A stretch of DNA of 64,000 nt from NCBI RefSeq assembly GCF_003762925.1, contig NZ_RJUK01000001.1, positions 1,426,001-1,490,000 on the forward strand, in the 5' to 3' direction. Origin of the DNA: Marinimicrobium koreense. GTDB lineage: Bacteria > Pseudomonadota > Gammaproteobacteria > Pseudomonadales > Cellvibrionaceae. The stretch's first letter is position 1; every line of letters begins with the position of its first letter. The notes beneath the pieces are model-generated. The model searched no databases. It was not told the origin of the DNA and saw nothing but the letters and a program-made list of their open reading frames with translations. The position numbers and the translations under genes were made by a program. Positions 45,819-53,591 of the stretch are shown here, in pieces.

Positions 45819-46565
45819 ATGACCTACTGCCTGGCCATCAACGTCGAGAACGGATTGGTGTTCTGTTCGGATTCACGCACCAACGCCGGGGTCGACCAGG
45901 TGAGCACCTACAGCAAGATGTACCGCTTCGGAATTGAGGGCGAACGTCAGTTTGTGGTGCTCTCCGCCGGGAACCTGGGCACCACCCAAGCAGTGATTTC
46001 CCGCTTGAAGCGGGACATAAAGGATGGTGCCGAACAGAGCCTGAAAACGGTTGAGTCCATGAGCGACGCCGCCGAATATCTGGGTGAGGTCAATCGCGCC
46101 CAGCAGGAAAAACACTCCGATAACACCAGCGCCAACTTTGAGGCGAGCTTTATCATCGGCGGGCAGATCCAGGGCGAGAAGCCCCGGGTGATGATGGTGT
46201 ATCCGGCGGGCAACCATATCACCACGTCGAAAGACACCCGCTATCTGCAGATCGGGGAAAGCAAGTACGGCAAACCGATTCTGGACCGTATCCTGACCGC
46301 CAAGACCGACCTGGACACCAGCGCTCTGTGCGCCCTGGTCTCCATGGACTCCACCATGCGCAGTAACCTGACGGTGGGGCCTCCCATCGAGCTGCTGCGC
46401 TACGAGAAGGACTCCTTCACCGGTCAGCATAACCGCTTCGATGAAGACGATGAGTATCTGCGGGAACTGAAAAAAGCCTGGGATGCGCGCCTGGTGGAGG
46501 CATTCGTTCAACTGCCGCCTATTGACTGGCAGCCGCAATCACCCGATGAATCACACGAAGCTTAG
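45819..46565 (+). CDS. Anbu, ancestral-beta-subunit proteasome-like peptidase
   Basis: A 248-residue Ntn-hydrolase of the proteasome superfamily. MTYCLAINVENGLVFCSDSR has the catalytic Thr directly after Met, and the Asp and Lys positions of the fold follow (SDSRTNAGVD, TYSKMYRF, LSAGNLGTTQAV). ATG 45819 was chosen because the Thr must become N-terminal. Anbu proteins form open lock-washer-like multimers; their substrate is unknown. Its 3' end overlaps the convergent peptidase gene by 47 bp. Confidence 0.93.
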   Translation: MTYCLAINVENGLVFCSDSRTNAGVDQVSTYSKMYRFGIEGERQFVVLSAGNLGTTQAVISRLKRDIKDGAEQSLKTVESMSDAAEYLGEVNRAQQEKHSDNTSANFEASFIIGGQIQGEKPRVMMVYPAGNHITTSKDTRYLQIGESKYGKPILDRILTAKTDLDTSALCALVSMDSTMRSNLTVGPPIELLRYEKDSFTGQHNRFDEDDEYLRELKKAWDARLVEAFVQLPPIDWQPQSPDESHEA

Positions 46566-47535
46566 CGATCACTGAGTCGGTCAGCACGAACGGATAGGCG
46601 TCCGGCAGGCCCATGCTGCGATTCAGGGCGTTGAGCACCACGGTCAATTCCACCCAGCTCTGGACCAGCTCGTCCACCGAATCCGTCGCCACCACGGGGG
46701 CGGAGCCAAAGGCCCGGGCGGTGTCCAGGGTATCCCACATGTGCAGGTAGTGCGCCCAGGTTTCGGCCCAATCCTCCAGCGGGTGTGAACAGGCATAGGC
46801 GCTGATGTGGGTACCCTGCCAATTCGGGTTGCCCCCCTGCTTATAATGGCTTTTCAGCGCTTGCTGATAATCCACGTGGGGATTGCCAAACACCTCGATC
46901 ACCTCCTGCTCCCAGGCCGTCCCCCGCACCAGCAGGTCGTAGTAATAGTGACCGCTCTCGTGGCGAAAGTGCCCGAGAAGGGTCCGGTAGTACTCCCCCA
47001 GTTGCTGGCGAATCCGCTCCCGGTAGGCATCGTCCGCCTCGGCCAGGTTCAGGGTGATCAACCCCATGGCGTGGCCGGTGGCCACATAGGATTCACGCAC
47101 ATTGGCGTTGGAGCGGCTGTCCTCCAGGAACGCGAACTGCAGGCCGATTTTGGGCGCCTCATGACGCCCCTGCACCGGCAGCCCGAGCTGCATCAGGGTG
47201 TACATCAGATGGCGTTTGGCCGATTCCAGCTTGGCCCAGTGGCGCACATTCCCGGGGCGTTCCAGGTGCGGTACGATCTTGTTCAATCGACAGGACCGAC
47301 AGTAGCGGTGACGATCACCGGCGGGCAGCACCCAGTTGCAGCTCTGATATTCGATGTGATTGCGACAGTCGTGAAAGCGTTCGCCCGAGGCACTCACCAA
47401 CACTCCGTCGGCTTCGCGGATCAGCGCCACCATATCCTGCCGCTCGGGATCAAACCGCAGCAGGCGCCCGCAGTTCAGGCACTCGCTATTATCAAAGAAA
47501 ACGCGCTGGCCGCAGGTGCACTTGAAGTCTTTCAT
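46519..47535 (-). CDS. Zinc-ribbon putative metallopeptidase (Peptidase_Mx / DUF2248 type)
   Basis: A 338-residue protein. Two zinc-ribbon Cys pairs open it (CTCGQ, CLNCGRL), with two more further on (CNWVLPAGDRHRYCRSC). The catalytic-type motif HFRHESGHYYYDLL (HExGH) and a downstream Asp/Glu segment (HPLEDWAETWAHYLHMWDT) indicate a zinc metallopeptidase. This family is a recurrent neighbour of Anbu genes. It is the third gene of the ATP-grasp/alpha-E unit. Confidence 0.88.
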   Translation of the reverse strand: MKDFKCTCGQRVFFDNSECLNCGRLLRFDPERQDMVALIREADGVLVSASGERFHDCRNHIEYQSCNWVLPAGDRHRYCRSCRLNKIVPHLERPGNVRHWAKLESAKRHLMYTLMQLGLPVQGRHEAPKIGLQFAFLEDSRSNANVRESYVATGHAMGLITLNLAEADDAYRERIRQQLGEYYRTLLGHFRHESGHYYYDLLVRGTAWEQEVIEVFGNPHVDYQQALKSHYKQGGNPNWQGTHISAYACSHPLEDWAETWAHYLHMWDTLDTARAFGSAPVVATDSVDELVQSWVELTVVLNALNRSMGLPDAYPFVLTDSVIAKLRVIHRVIAAASQ

Positions 47536-47540
47536 AGGGG

Positions 47541-48503
47541 TTATTGGCTCTGGGCCTGAGGGGCGACAGGCAGGAACCAGGTATTGGCAATCTGCCGGTG
47601 AATATCCGCCACTTCCAGTTGCACGTTGTCGACGTACTCCTGAAGGCCGGATTCGAGCAGCTCGGGGATGTTGGCACTGCGCAGGCGACGGCGCACGCCG
47701 GTCACCGCCCGCAGGGCTTCATCACTGTTGGGCAACTTGTGCAGGCAGGATTCCAGCTCACCCAGGCTGTGGGACACTGAACGCGGAAACATACCGTCCT
47801 GCAACAGAAAGGTCACCACATCCTCCGCGTTCACCCGGTCCTGCACATGCTGGCTGTACATCTGATAGGCGCTGAGCGAGCGCAACACACTCATCCAGAG
47901 AATATTGTCGTAGGGCTCCAGTACATCTTCCTCACCGCTGAGGTGGGGCAACAGGTTCGCCGAGCCGGCATCGACAATGCGGGTGGTCATATCGGCCCGT
48001 TCCAGATTGCGTCCGATGCGGATGAAGTCATAGGCGCTGTTGTGACTCATACAGCCCGCCAGCAGACCGGTGAACTGCTGAATGCTGGCAATGACCGTAT
48101 GCAGCACGCGGTTGCGCTCGCGCCGGGCCACCGACTTGGACAGATTGTCCTTCACCTCGAGATACAGGTTGTTGATCAGCTCCCAGGCTTCCATGGGAAT
48201 GATTTCCCGGGTGATACGCGCATTCTCCCGCGCCCAGCTCAGTGAGTTGAGCAGCGAGGCCGGATTGTCGCGATCCGACAGCATGAAGCGCACCACCGTG
48301 CGCTCATCGGCTTCCTCGGTATCGCCCCGATTGAAGTAATCGCCGGTGCCACTGATTTTGATCAGTGAGCCCCAGCCCACCCGGATACCCCGGGGCAGAT
48401 CCATCAGCAGGTGAGAGTTGACATTGACCAGGCGCGCCACGTTTTCGCTGCGCTCCATGTATCGGCTCATCCAGTAAATACGTTCTGCAACTCGTGACAA
48501 CAT
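47541..48503 (-). CDS. Alpha-E domain protein
   Basis: A 320-residue all-helical protein of the alpha-E family: MLSRVAERIYWMSRYMERSENVARLV at the start (quoted in pieces: MLSRVAERIYWMSRY, MERSENVARLV), SLSWARENARITREIIPMEA and FIRIGRNLERADMTTRIVD. Function is unknown; the family nearly always accompanies the circularly permuted ATP-grasp protein and often a transglutaminase and Anbu. ATG 48503 follows GAGGGGG and lies just after the ATP-grasp stop. Confidence 0.9.
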   Translation of the reverse strand: MLSRVAERIYWMSRYMERSENVARLVNVNSHLLMDLPRGIRVGWGSLIKISGTGDYFNRGDTEEADERTVVRFMLSDRDNPASLLNSLSWARENARITREIIPMEAWELINNLYLEVKDNLSKSVARRERNRVLHTVIASIQQFTGLLAGCMSHNSAYDFIRIGRNLERADMTTRIVDAGSANLLPHLSGEEDVLEPYDNILWMSVLRSLSAYQMYSQHVQDRVNAEDVVTFLLQDGMFPRSVSHSLGELESCLHKLPNSDEALRAVTGVRRRLRSANIPELLESGLQEYVDNVQLEVADIHRQIANTWFLPVAPQAQSQ

Positions 48504-48504
48504 C

Positions 48505-49953
48505 TTATTTATCCCCCTCAACCACGATCCAGGTGTCTTTACTGCCACCCCCCTGGGAGGAGTTCACCACAAAGGAGCCCTTGGTCATCGCCACCCGGGT
48601 CAGGCCACCGGGGGTGACATGATGATCCCGCCCCTGAAGAATGAACGGCCGCAAGTCGATGTGTCGCGGTTCGGCGTTACGCGGCGTCACCACCGGCGAC
48701 GTGGACAGGGACATCAACGGCTGCGCCATATAGTTGCGCGGATTGGCCTTGATCTTCTGGGCGAAGGCTTCCCGCTCTTTCTTGCTCGCCTGGGGCCCCA
48801 TCAACATACCGTAGCCGCCGGACTCATTGGCCGGCTTGACCACCAGTTTGTCGAGGTTGGCCAGCACATAGTCCCGATCCTTTTTGTCGTTGCACAGATA
48901 ACTGGGCACATTGGGCAGAATCGGGTCTTCGTCCAGGTAGTATTTGATCATCTTGGGCACGTAGGTGTAGACCAGCTTGTCATCCGCCACCCCTGCGCCG
49001 GGGGCATTGGCCAAGGCGACATTGCCCTTGAGCCAGGCGCGCATCAACCCCGGTACACCCAGCACCGAATCGGGATTGAACATCTCCGGGTCGAGGAACA
49101 GGTCATCGATCCGCCGGTAAATCACATCCACCCGGGCCAGGCCATTGATGGTGCGCATGTACACCATGTCATCCTCTACCACCAGGTCACTGCCTTCCAC
49201 CAGCTCCACACCCATCTGTTGAGCCAGATAGGAGTGCTCAAAATAGGCGGAATTGTAGATGCCCGGAGTAAGTACCACCACTTCGGGAAACTCCATGGGG
49301 CGCGGAGAAATCGCCGCCAGGGTATCGAACAGTTGGTTGGGGTATTCGGTCACCGGCAGAATGGTATGGTTTTCAAACAGCTCCGGCAGCACCCGCTTGG
49401 TGACCTTGCGGTTCTCCAGCATGTAGGACACGCCCGAGGGAACCCGCAGGTTGTCTTCCAGGACGTAAAACTGCCCTTTCTCGTCGCGAATCAGGTCGGT
49501 GCCGCAGATATGCGCCCAGACCCCAAACGCCGGCTTCATGCCAATGCACTCCGGCCGGAAGTTTTTGGAATCCGCCAGCAGCTCTTCCGGGAAAACCCCG
49601 TCCTTGATGATCTTGCGCTCGTTGTAGACATCGTCAATAAAGCAGTTGAGTGCCTTGAGGCGTTGGATCAGGCCGCGTTCGGTTTTTTCCCACTCGCGCT
49701 GGGAAATCACCCGGGGAATGATGTCAAAGGGCCAGTCGCGGTCAATATTGCCCGCGTCGCTGTAGACGGTGAAGGAGATCCCCATGGTCTTGATCGCCAG
49801 CTCGGCGGAGAGCTTGCGCTCCTGAAGCTCCTCGCCGCTGAGAGAGGCAAGGTAATTGGCCAGATGGCGGGCCGCTTTGCGCGGGTTGCCGGGGGAGCTG
49901 ATCAGTTCGTCGTAGAAGTCGCCACAGGCGTATTCGCGCCAGTCAATCTGCAT
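48505..49953 (-). CDS. Circularly permuted type 2 ATP-grasp protein
   Basis: A 482-residue ATP-grasp-fold protein with a permuted domain order: FYVLEDNLRVPSGVSYMLEN (metal/ATP-binding core), VVVLTPGIYNSAYFEHSYLA, LVVEDDMVYMRTINGL and DKLVVKPANESGGYGMLMGP. The family probably makes amide or peptide bonds; the product is unknown. ATG 49953 (MQIDWREYACGDFYDEL) matches family starts. First gene of the unit leading to alpha-E and the zinc peptidase. Confidence 0.91.
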   Translation of the reverse strand: MQIDWREYACGDFYDELISSPGNPRKAARHLANYLASLSGEELQERKLSAELAIKTMGISFTVYSDAGNIDRDWPFDIIPRVISQREWEKTERGLIQRLKALNCFIDDVYNERKIIKDGVFPEELLADSKNFRPECIGMKPAFGVWAHICGTDLIRDEKGQFYVLEDNLRVPSGVSYMLENRKVTKRVLPELFENHTILPVTEYPNQLFDTLAAISPRPMEFPEVVVLTPGIYNSAYFEHSYLAQQMGVELVEGSDLVVEDDMVYMRTINGLARVDVIYRRIDDLFLDPEMFNPDSVLGVPGLMRAWLKGNVALANAPGAGVADDKLVYTYVPKMIKYYLDEDPILPNVPSYLCNDKKDRDYVLANLDKLVVKPANESGGYGMLMGPQASKKEREAFAQKIKANPRNYMAQPLMSLSTSPVVTPRNAEPRHIDLRPFILQGRDHHVTPGGLTRVAMTKGSFVVNSSQGGGSKDTWIVVEGDK

Positions 49954-49983
49954 AGCCGGATCCCTACTGCTGTGAGTGATGCT

Positions 49984-50000
49984 CGCGCTGCAACAGCGCG
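49984..50000. other. Perfect hairpin in the ATP-grasp gene leader
   Basis: CGCGCTG-CAA-CAGCGCG, a 7-bp perfect stem with a 3-nt loop, lies between the predicted -10 and the ATP-grasp start codon. It has no U tract. It may shape or protect the leader RNA, or bind a protein. Confidence 0.5.
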
Positions 50001-50002
50001 GA

Positions 50003-50031
50003 ATTATTGACGATAGCAGCTCAATCCACAA
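50003..50031 (-). promoter_or_regulatory. Putative sigma-70 promoter of the ATP-grasp/alpha-E/peptidase unit
   Basis: On the minus strand, TTGTGG (50026-50031), 17-bp spacer, AATAAT (50003-50008). The -10 matches 5 of 6 and the -35 only 3 of 6. The distance to the ATG is about 50 nt. Confidence 0.5.
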
Positions 50032-50074
50032 AGGCCAAGCGGGATTCCTGCTTCCCTGCGCGGGGTAGACGCCA

Positions 50075-50770
50075 CTATCTGGGCGGATCAGGAACCAACG
50101 CCGAGCTGTTGTTCACCCGGAACCAGCCCGCAATGCTATAGCGCTCACGCTGGGCGGGACGGACTTCGTGGGGGAACACTTCGCTGAGGAAAATCACCAG
50201 CTTGCCGTATTCGGGACGGACGCACTCCAGCTCTGACTCACCATCTTCGGCGTAAATCACCAGCTCGCCGCCGTCACTCGGTTGCCATTGAGGGTTGAGA
50301 TAAAACACCGTGGACAGCACCCGGTTGGACTGCCCCTTGAACGCATCCAGGTGCTTCTTGTAAAAGGCGCCGGGCGGGTAGCTGGCGAAGTGGGCTTCGT
50401 AATCAAACAGCCCGAGAAACAGGCGGCGGTTGAGCCCCTGGCGCAGTTGCTCCATCCAATCGAGAAAACCGCCGGCGCCCTCGCTTTGCCCCTGCAACCA
50501 ACAGATTTGGTCCGAGCGCACAAACCGGTTAACCTGAAAGTCGTCCTGACGGCCGATACCCGCCGGTTTGAACTCGGCACTGTCGAGCTGCTTGAGTTCA
50601 ATAAACAGCCGATCCACCAGTGCCGGGGGGACAGCGGCGGGTATCACCGCATAGCCTCGGGTTTCCAGTTGCTCGGCGATATAATCCAGCGTGTCGCCGT
50701 CGGAGGGGCCCCGGGGCGGTAGGGGTTGGGTGCTCAATCGTGGTCCTGCCTTTACGTTCCGGGGCGCCAT
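50075..50770 (-). CDS. 2-oxoglutarate/Fe(II)-dependent oxygenase
   Basis: A 231-residue prolyl-hydroxylase-like dioxygenase. The iron triad is visible as HLDAF (H-x-D) and FPHEVRPA (second H), and the 2OG-binding Arg as RYSIAGWFRVN. SDGGELVIYAEDGESE is a typical core strand pair. Substrate unknown. The N-terminal 25 residues are basic and Pro-rich, and an internal start is possible. Confidence 0.87.
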   Translation of the reverse strand: MAPRNVKAGPRLSTQPLPPRGPSDGDTLDYIAEQLETRGYAVIPAAVPPALVDRLFIELKQLDSAEFKPAGIGRQDDFQVNRFVRSDQICWLQGQSEGAGGFLDWMEQLRQGLNRRLFLGLFDYEAHFASYPPGAFYKKHLDAFKGQSNRVLSTVFYLNPQWQPSDGGELVIYAEDGESELECVRPEYGKLVIFLSEVFPHEVRPAQRERYSIAGWFRVNNSSALVPDPPR

Positions 50771-50849
50771 GGGACCGGCGCCGTCAGACGGCTATATACC
50801 GTAAATTAACGCGGAATACACGCTTTTCAATCGCGAACCCGGCAATTTT

Positions 50850-51113
50850 ATGAAGCACTCATGGCTCGCCGCCCTAAAGGCGCACTACACCGGCTCTCTG
50901 GAGCAGGGCTTCCGCCAGTTTCGGTTGGGGGTTTCGCTGTTCTTTCTCGGCGTGGTTGGGCTGTATATCGCGAATACGCTGATCGAACCATCGATCGAGC
51001 AGGAGCTTGTGGTATTGGCGAGCTTACTGGTGGGGGGTGCGGGCTTCATCTGGGCCATGATGGCCCACCTGCGGATGCTGATCGGGCGACTGATCCGGTT
51101 TTTCAGCCGGTAG
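50850..51113 (+). CDS. Small two-helix membrane protein
   Basis: An 87-residue protein with two transmembrane helices (about 27-45, LGVSLFFLGVVGLYIANTL; about 53-71, LVVLASLLVGGAGFIWAMM) and a basic C terminus (RMLIGRLIRFFSR). The family is not recognised. It is divergent from the oxygenase gene (79 bp) and convergent with the DUF1820 gene. Confidence 0.65.
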   Translation: MKHSWLAALKAHYTGSLEQGFRQFRLGVSLFFLGVVGLYIANTLIEPSIEQELVVLASLLVGGAGFIWAMMAHLRMLIGRLIRFFSR

Positions 51114-51148
51114 GTAGAAAGATCAGCCGCCAGCGATGGCGTCCGGAC

Positions 51149-51484
51149 TCAGTTATCCGAGCCCGGCTTGGGGGCAAAATTGCTGTAGGGGAACTGGGTG
51201 ACCTTCTCGCCCTTGAATTCACTGATCTTGCCCGCGCCTTCCTTTTCCACCTCATCGATACGAACGATGGCGTGCATGGGAATATAGGAGCGCTTGACCC
51301 CGGCGAATTCGTTTTTGAGCTTCTCTTCCGACGGGTCGACCACCAACTGGCTGCGCTCACCGAAAACGAACTCTTCCACTTCAATAAAGCCGTACATTTC
51401 GCTCTGATAAATGGCGCAGGCGAAGACCTCATAGACCTGGCCCTGATTGACGAAAATGACTTTGTAGACGGGTTTTGCGGCCAT
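51149..51484 (-). CDS. DUF1820 family protein
   Basis: A 111-residue conserved protein: YKVIFVNQGQVYEVFACAIY, GFIEVEEFVFGERSQLVVDP and SYIPMHAIVRIDEVEKEGAG match DUF1820 closely. It seems to be a soluble beta-rich single domain of unknown function. In related bacteria it commonly sits divergently beside miaB, as here. Confidence 0.87.
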   Translation of the reverse strand: MAAKPVYKVIFVNQGQVYEVFACAIYQSEMYGFIEVEEFVFGERSQLVVDPSEEKLKNEFAGVKRSYIPMHAIVRIDEVEKEGAGKISEFKGEKVTQFPYSNFAPKPGSDN

Positions 51485-51564
51485 AGTACTGCTCGGGTTT
51501 TCCAGACAAATCGAAAGGGCGCGAAGAATAGCACAAATCCCGTGCTGAACAGACCCATTTTTGG

Positions 51565-51612
51565 GTAGATTTTGATCAATCTATGGGATTTCAGGCCCAA
51601 GATCGCTATAAT
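51565..51612 (+). promoter_or_regulatory. miaB promoter -10 with upstream inverted repeat
   Basis: A perfect TATAAT at 51607-51612 precedes miaB by 43 nt; the -35 is weak. Just upstream, TAGATT-TTGATC-AATCTA (51565-51582) forms 6-bp inverted arms, with a TTGATC centre, that could be a protein-binding site. Confidence 0.5.
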
Positions 51613-51654
51613 GCGCGACCTCGAATTTGACCATTTTTTAACCAGGTTGTTGCC

Positions 51655-53031
51655 ATGACCACCGAGCACAGCACCCCGACGCCGAAAAAGCTCTACATCA
51701 AGACCCACGGCTGTCAGATGAACGAGTACGATTCCGCCCGCATGCGCGACCTGCTGGGCGAATCGCACCAGATGGTGGCCACGGAAAATCCGGAAGAAGC
51801 GGACGTGATCCTGATCAACACCTGCTCCATCCGGGAAAAGGCCCAGGAGAAGCTGTTCCACGAGCTGGGCCGCTGGAAGTCACTGAAAGACGCCAAACCG
51901 GACCTCAAGATCGGCGTGGGCGGCTGTGTGGCCAGCCAGGAAGGGGAAGCCATCTCCAAGCGGGCACCCTTCGTGGACATGATTTTTGGCCCCCAGACCC
52001 TGCACCGCCTCCCGGAAATGATCGAGACCCCGCGTGGCGACAGCGCTGTGGTGGACATCAGCTTCCCGGAAATCGAGAAGTTCGACCACCTGCCCCAGCC
52101 AGAGTCCGACGGGGTCAGTGCCTTTGTCTCCATCATGGAAGGCTGCTCCAAGTACTGCACCTTCTGCGTGGTGCCCTACACCCGGGGCGAGGAAGTCAGC
52201 CGTCCGGTCACCGATGTGCTCGCCGAAATCGTGCACCTGGCCGGTCAGGGCGTGCGGGAAATCAACCTGCTGGGCCAGAACGTCAACGCCTACCGGGGCG
52301 AAAACAGCGATGGCACCGTGGTCGACCTGGCCGAGCTGATCACCTACGTCGCCGCTATCGACGGCATCGACCGCATCCGTTTCACCACCTCTCACCCGGT
52401 GGAATTCAGCGACTCGCTGATTGATGTCTACAACGAAGTGCCGGAGCTGGTCAGCCATATTCACCTGCCGGTACAGAGCGGTTCAGACCGGATTCTGATG
52501 GCCATGAAACGCGGCCACACGGCCCTGGAATACAAGTCCAAGCTGCGCCGCCTGAAGGCCAACCGCCCGAACATCAGCTTCTCCTCGGACTTCATAATCG
52601 GCTTCCCGGGAGAAACCGACGCGGATTTCGAGGCCACCATGAAACTGATTCATGATATTGGCTTTGATACCTCCTTCAGCTTCATCTACAGCCCCCGCCC
52701 GGGCACCCCGGCGTCGGATCTGCCGGACGAGACGCCGATGGAAGTGAAGAAAGAGCGTCTGAAAATTCTGCAGACCCGTATCACCCAGCAGGCCCAGGAC
52801 ATCAGCCGCAAGATGGTGGGCAATACCGAGCGGGTGTTGGTCAGCGGGTACTCCAAGAAGGACCCAGGTCAGTTGTCCGGGCGCACGGAGAACAACCGGG
52901 TGGTAAATTTCCGCTGCGATGACCCGGCGTTGATCGGCAAGTTTGCGGATATTCTGATCGAAGAAGCATTACCGAATTCGCTGCGCGGGACCTTGTTGAG
53001 CTCCGAGTTGGATCAGGATTGGGCGGCTTGA
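51655..53031 (+). CDS. miaB: tRNA-2-methylthio-N6-dimethylallyladenosine synthase MiaB
   Basis: Radical-SAM methylthiotransferase that adds the 2-methylthio group to i6A37 of tRNA. The N-terminal UPF0004 domain holds three cluster cysteines ([32 protein letters not shown]); the radical-SAM motif is CSKYCTFC; a C-terminal TRAM domain follows ([20 protein letters not shown]). Length 458 is typical. It heads the conserved order miaB-phoH-ybeY-corC-lnt, interrupted here by a 560-bp repeat-rich gap. Confidence 0.96.
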   Translation: MTTEHSTPTPKKLYIKTHGCQMNEYDSARMRDLLGESHQMVATENPEEADVILINTCSIREKAQEKLFHELGRWKSLKDAKPDLKIGVGGCVASQEGEAISKRAPFVDMIFGPQTLHRLPEMIETPRGDSAVVDISFPEIEKFDHLPQPESDGVSAFVSIMEGCSKYCTFCVVPYTRGEEVSRPVTDVLAEIVHLAGQGVREINLLGQNVNAYRGENSDGTVVDLAELITYVAAIDGIDRIRFTTSHPVEFSDSLIDVYNEVPELVSHIHLPVQSGSDRILMAMKRGHTALEYKSKLRRLKANRPNISFSSDFIIGFPGETDADFEATMKLIHDIGFDTSFSFIYSPRPGTPASDLPDETPMEVKKERLKILQTRITQQAQDISRKMVGNTERVLVSGYSKKDPGQLSGRTENNRVVNFRCDDPALIGKFADILIEEALPNSLRGTLLSSELDQDWAA

Positions 53032-53064
53032 TACTGCGTCAGAGATTGACTCCGTAGGGAGTCC

Positions 53065-53175
53065 GGGCACGCTACCGGGTAACCTCTTCTCAAAACGCGA
53101 TGAATACGTCCCTGTAGCTCCCTCGCTTCATCCCTGAAGCGAGGGTTTGAGAAGAGGTTACCCGGCACCGTGCCC
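53065..53175 (-). repeat. Nested-hairpin intergenic element, copy B
   Basis: Outer arms of 30 nt (53065-53094 and 53146-53175): 20 bp nearest the centre are perfect (CCGGGTAACCTCTTCTCAAA and its complement), and the outer 10 have two mismatches. On the minus strand the interior is a 10-bp hairpin with a 6-nt loop (CCCTCGCTTC...GAAGCGAGGG), then the core GCTACAGGGACGTATTCATC. The core matches copy C at 18 of 22 positions, while the arms differ completely. Confidence 0.9.
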
Positions 53176-53220
53176 TCCGGGGTAAATTCGCGCCCAACGG
53201 GGTGCTCACCGGACAAGGGG

Positions 53221-53312
53221 TGACGGCGGATGCGGGCTTCGCCCTTATCCGCCCTACGCATAGCATGGTAGTTCGTGTAGGGCGGATAAGCGCAGCGCAT
53301 CCGCCGTTACCC
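53221..53312. repeat. REP-like repeat pair, GGCGGAT type
   Basis: Two head-to-head palindromes: ACGGCGGATGCGGGC...GCCCTTATCCGCCCTACG and GTAGGGCGGATAAGCGC...GCGCATCCGCCGTTAC, about 20 nt apart. It lies exactly between nested-hairpin elements B and C. Confidence 0.8.
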
Positions 53313-53332
53313 AAGCGAGACGCTATTTCAGA

Positions 53333-53441
53333 GGTCCGGGAAGGGGAAGACCGTTCAAGACCGTGGAGCGGGGGACCCGCGATTCGAGCCTACATGGACG
53401 TATTTACGGCGTGTCTTGAACGGTCTTCCCCTTCCCGGACC
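53333..53441 (+). repeat. Nested-hairpin intergenic element, copy C
   Basis: Perfect 29-bp outer arms at 53333-53361 and 53413-53441 (starting GGTCCGGGAAGG). Inside, on the plus strand, are a small hairpin (GCGGG-GGA-CCCGC, 53368-53380) and the core GCCTACATGGACGTATTTAC, followed by GGCGT. The arms share nothing with those of copies A and B, yet the order of parts is the same. Confidence 0.9.
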
Positions 53442-53591
53442 GGACGCTCAGATAACCACAAGAGCCTCTTATAACCCAGGGTTCGCAAAACCACCCGGGC
53501 TAAGAAACAAACGGCCGAAGATTTGCCTTTTCGCCGTCATTTTTATGGTTTAGGCTTAAAGTAAGTCCATAAACAGGAGAACGACACCTCA

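Larger units (their letters stand above)
53032..53591. other. Repeat-packed intergenic region between miaB and phoH
   Basis: About 560 bp with no gene. It holds, in order, nested-hairpin element B (53065-53175), a REP-like GGCGGAT repeat (53221-53312) and nested-hairpin element C (53333-53441), with the phoH promoter region in the last 150 bp. B and C carry their cores on opposite strands. Confidence 0.75.

Noticed and set aside
53065-53441. Small protein-coding genes within the repeats
   Set aside because: Short open frames across these elements are made by the palindromes themselves, have no ribosome sites, and would differ completely between copies.
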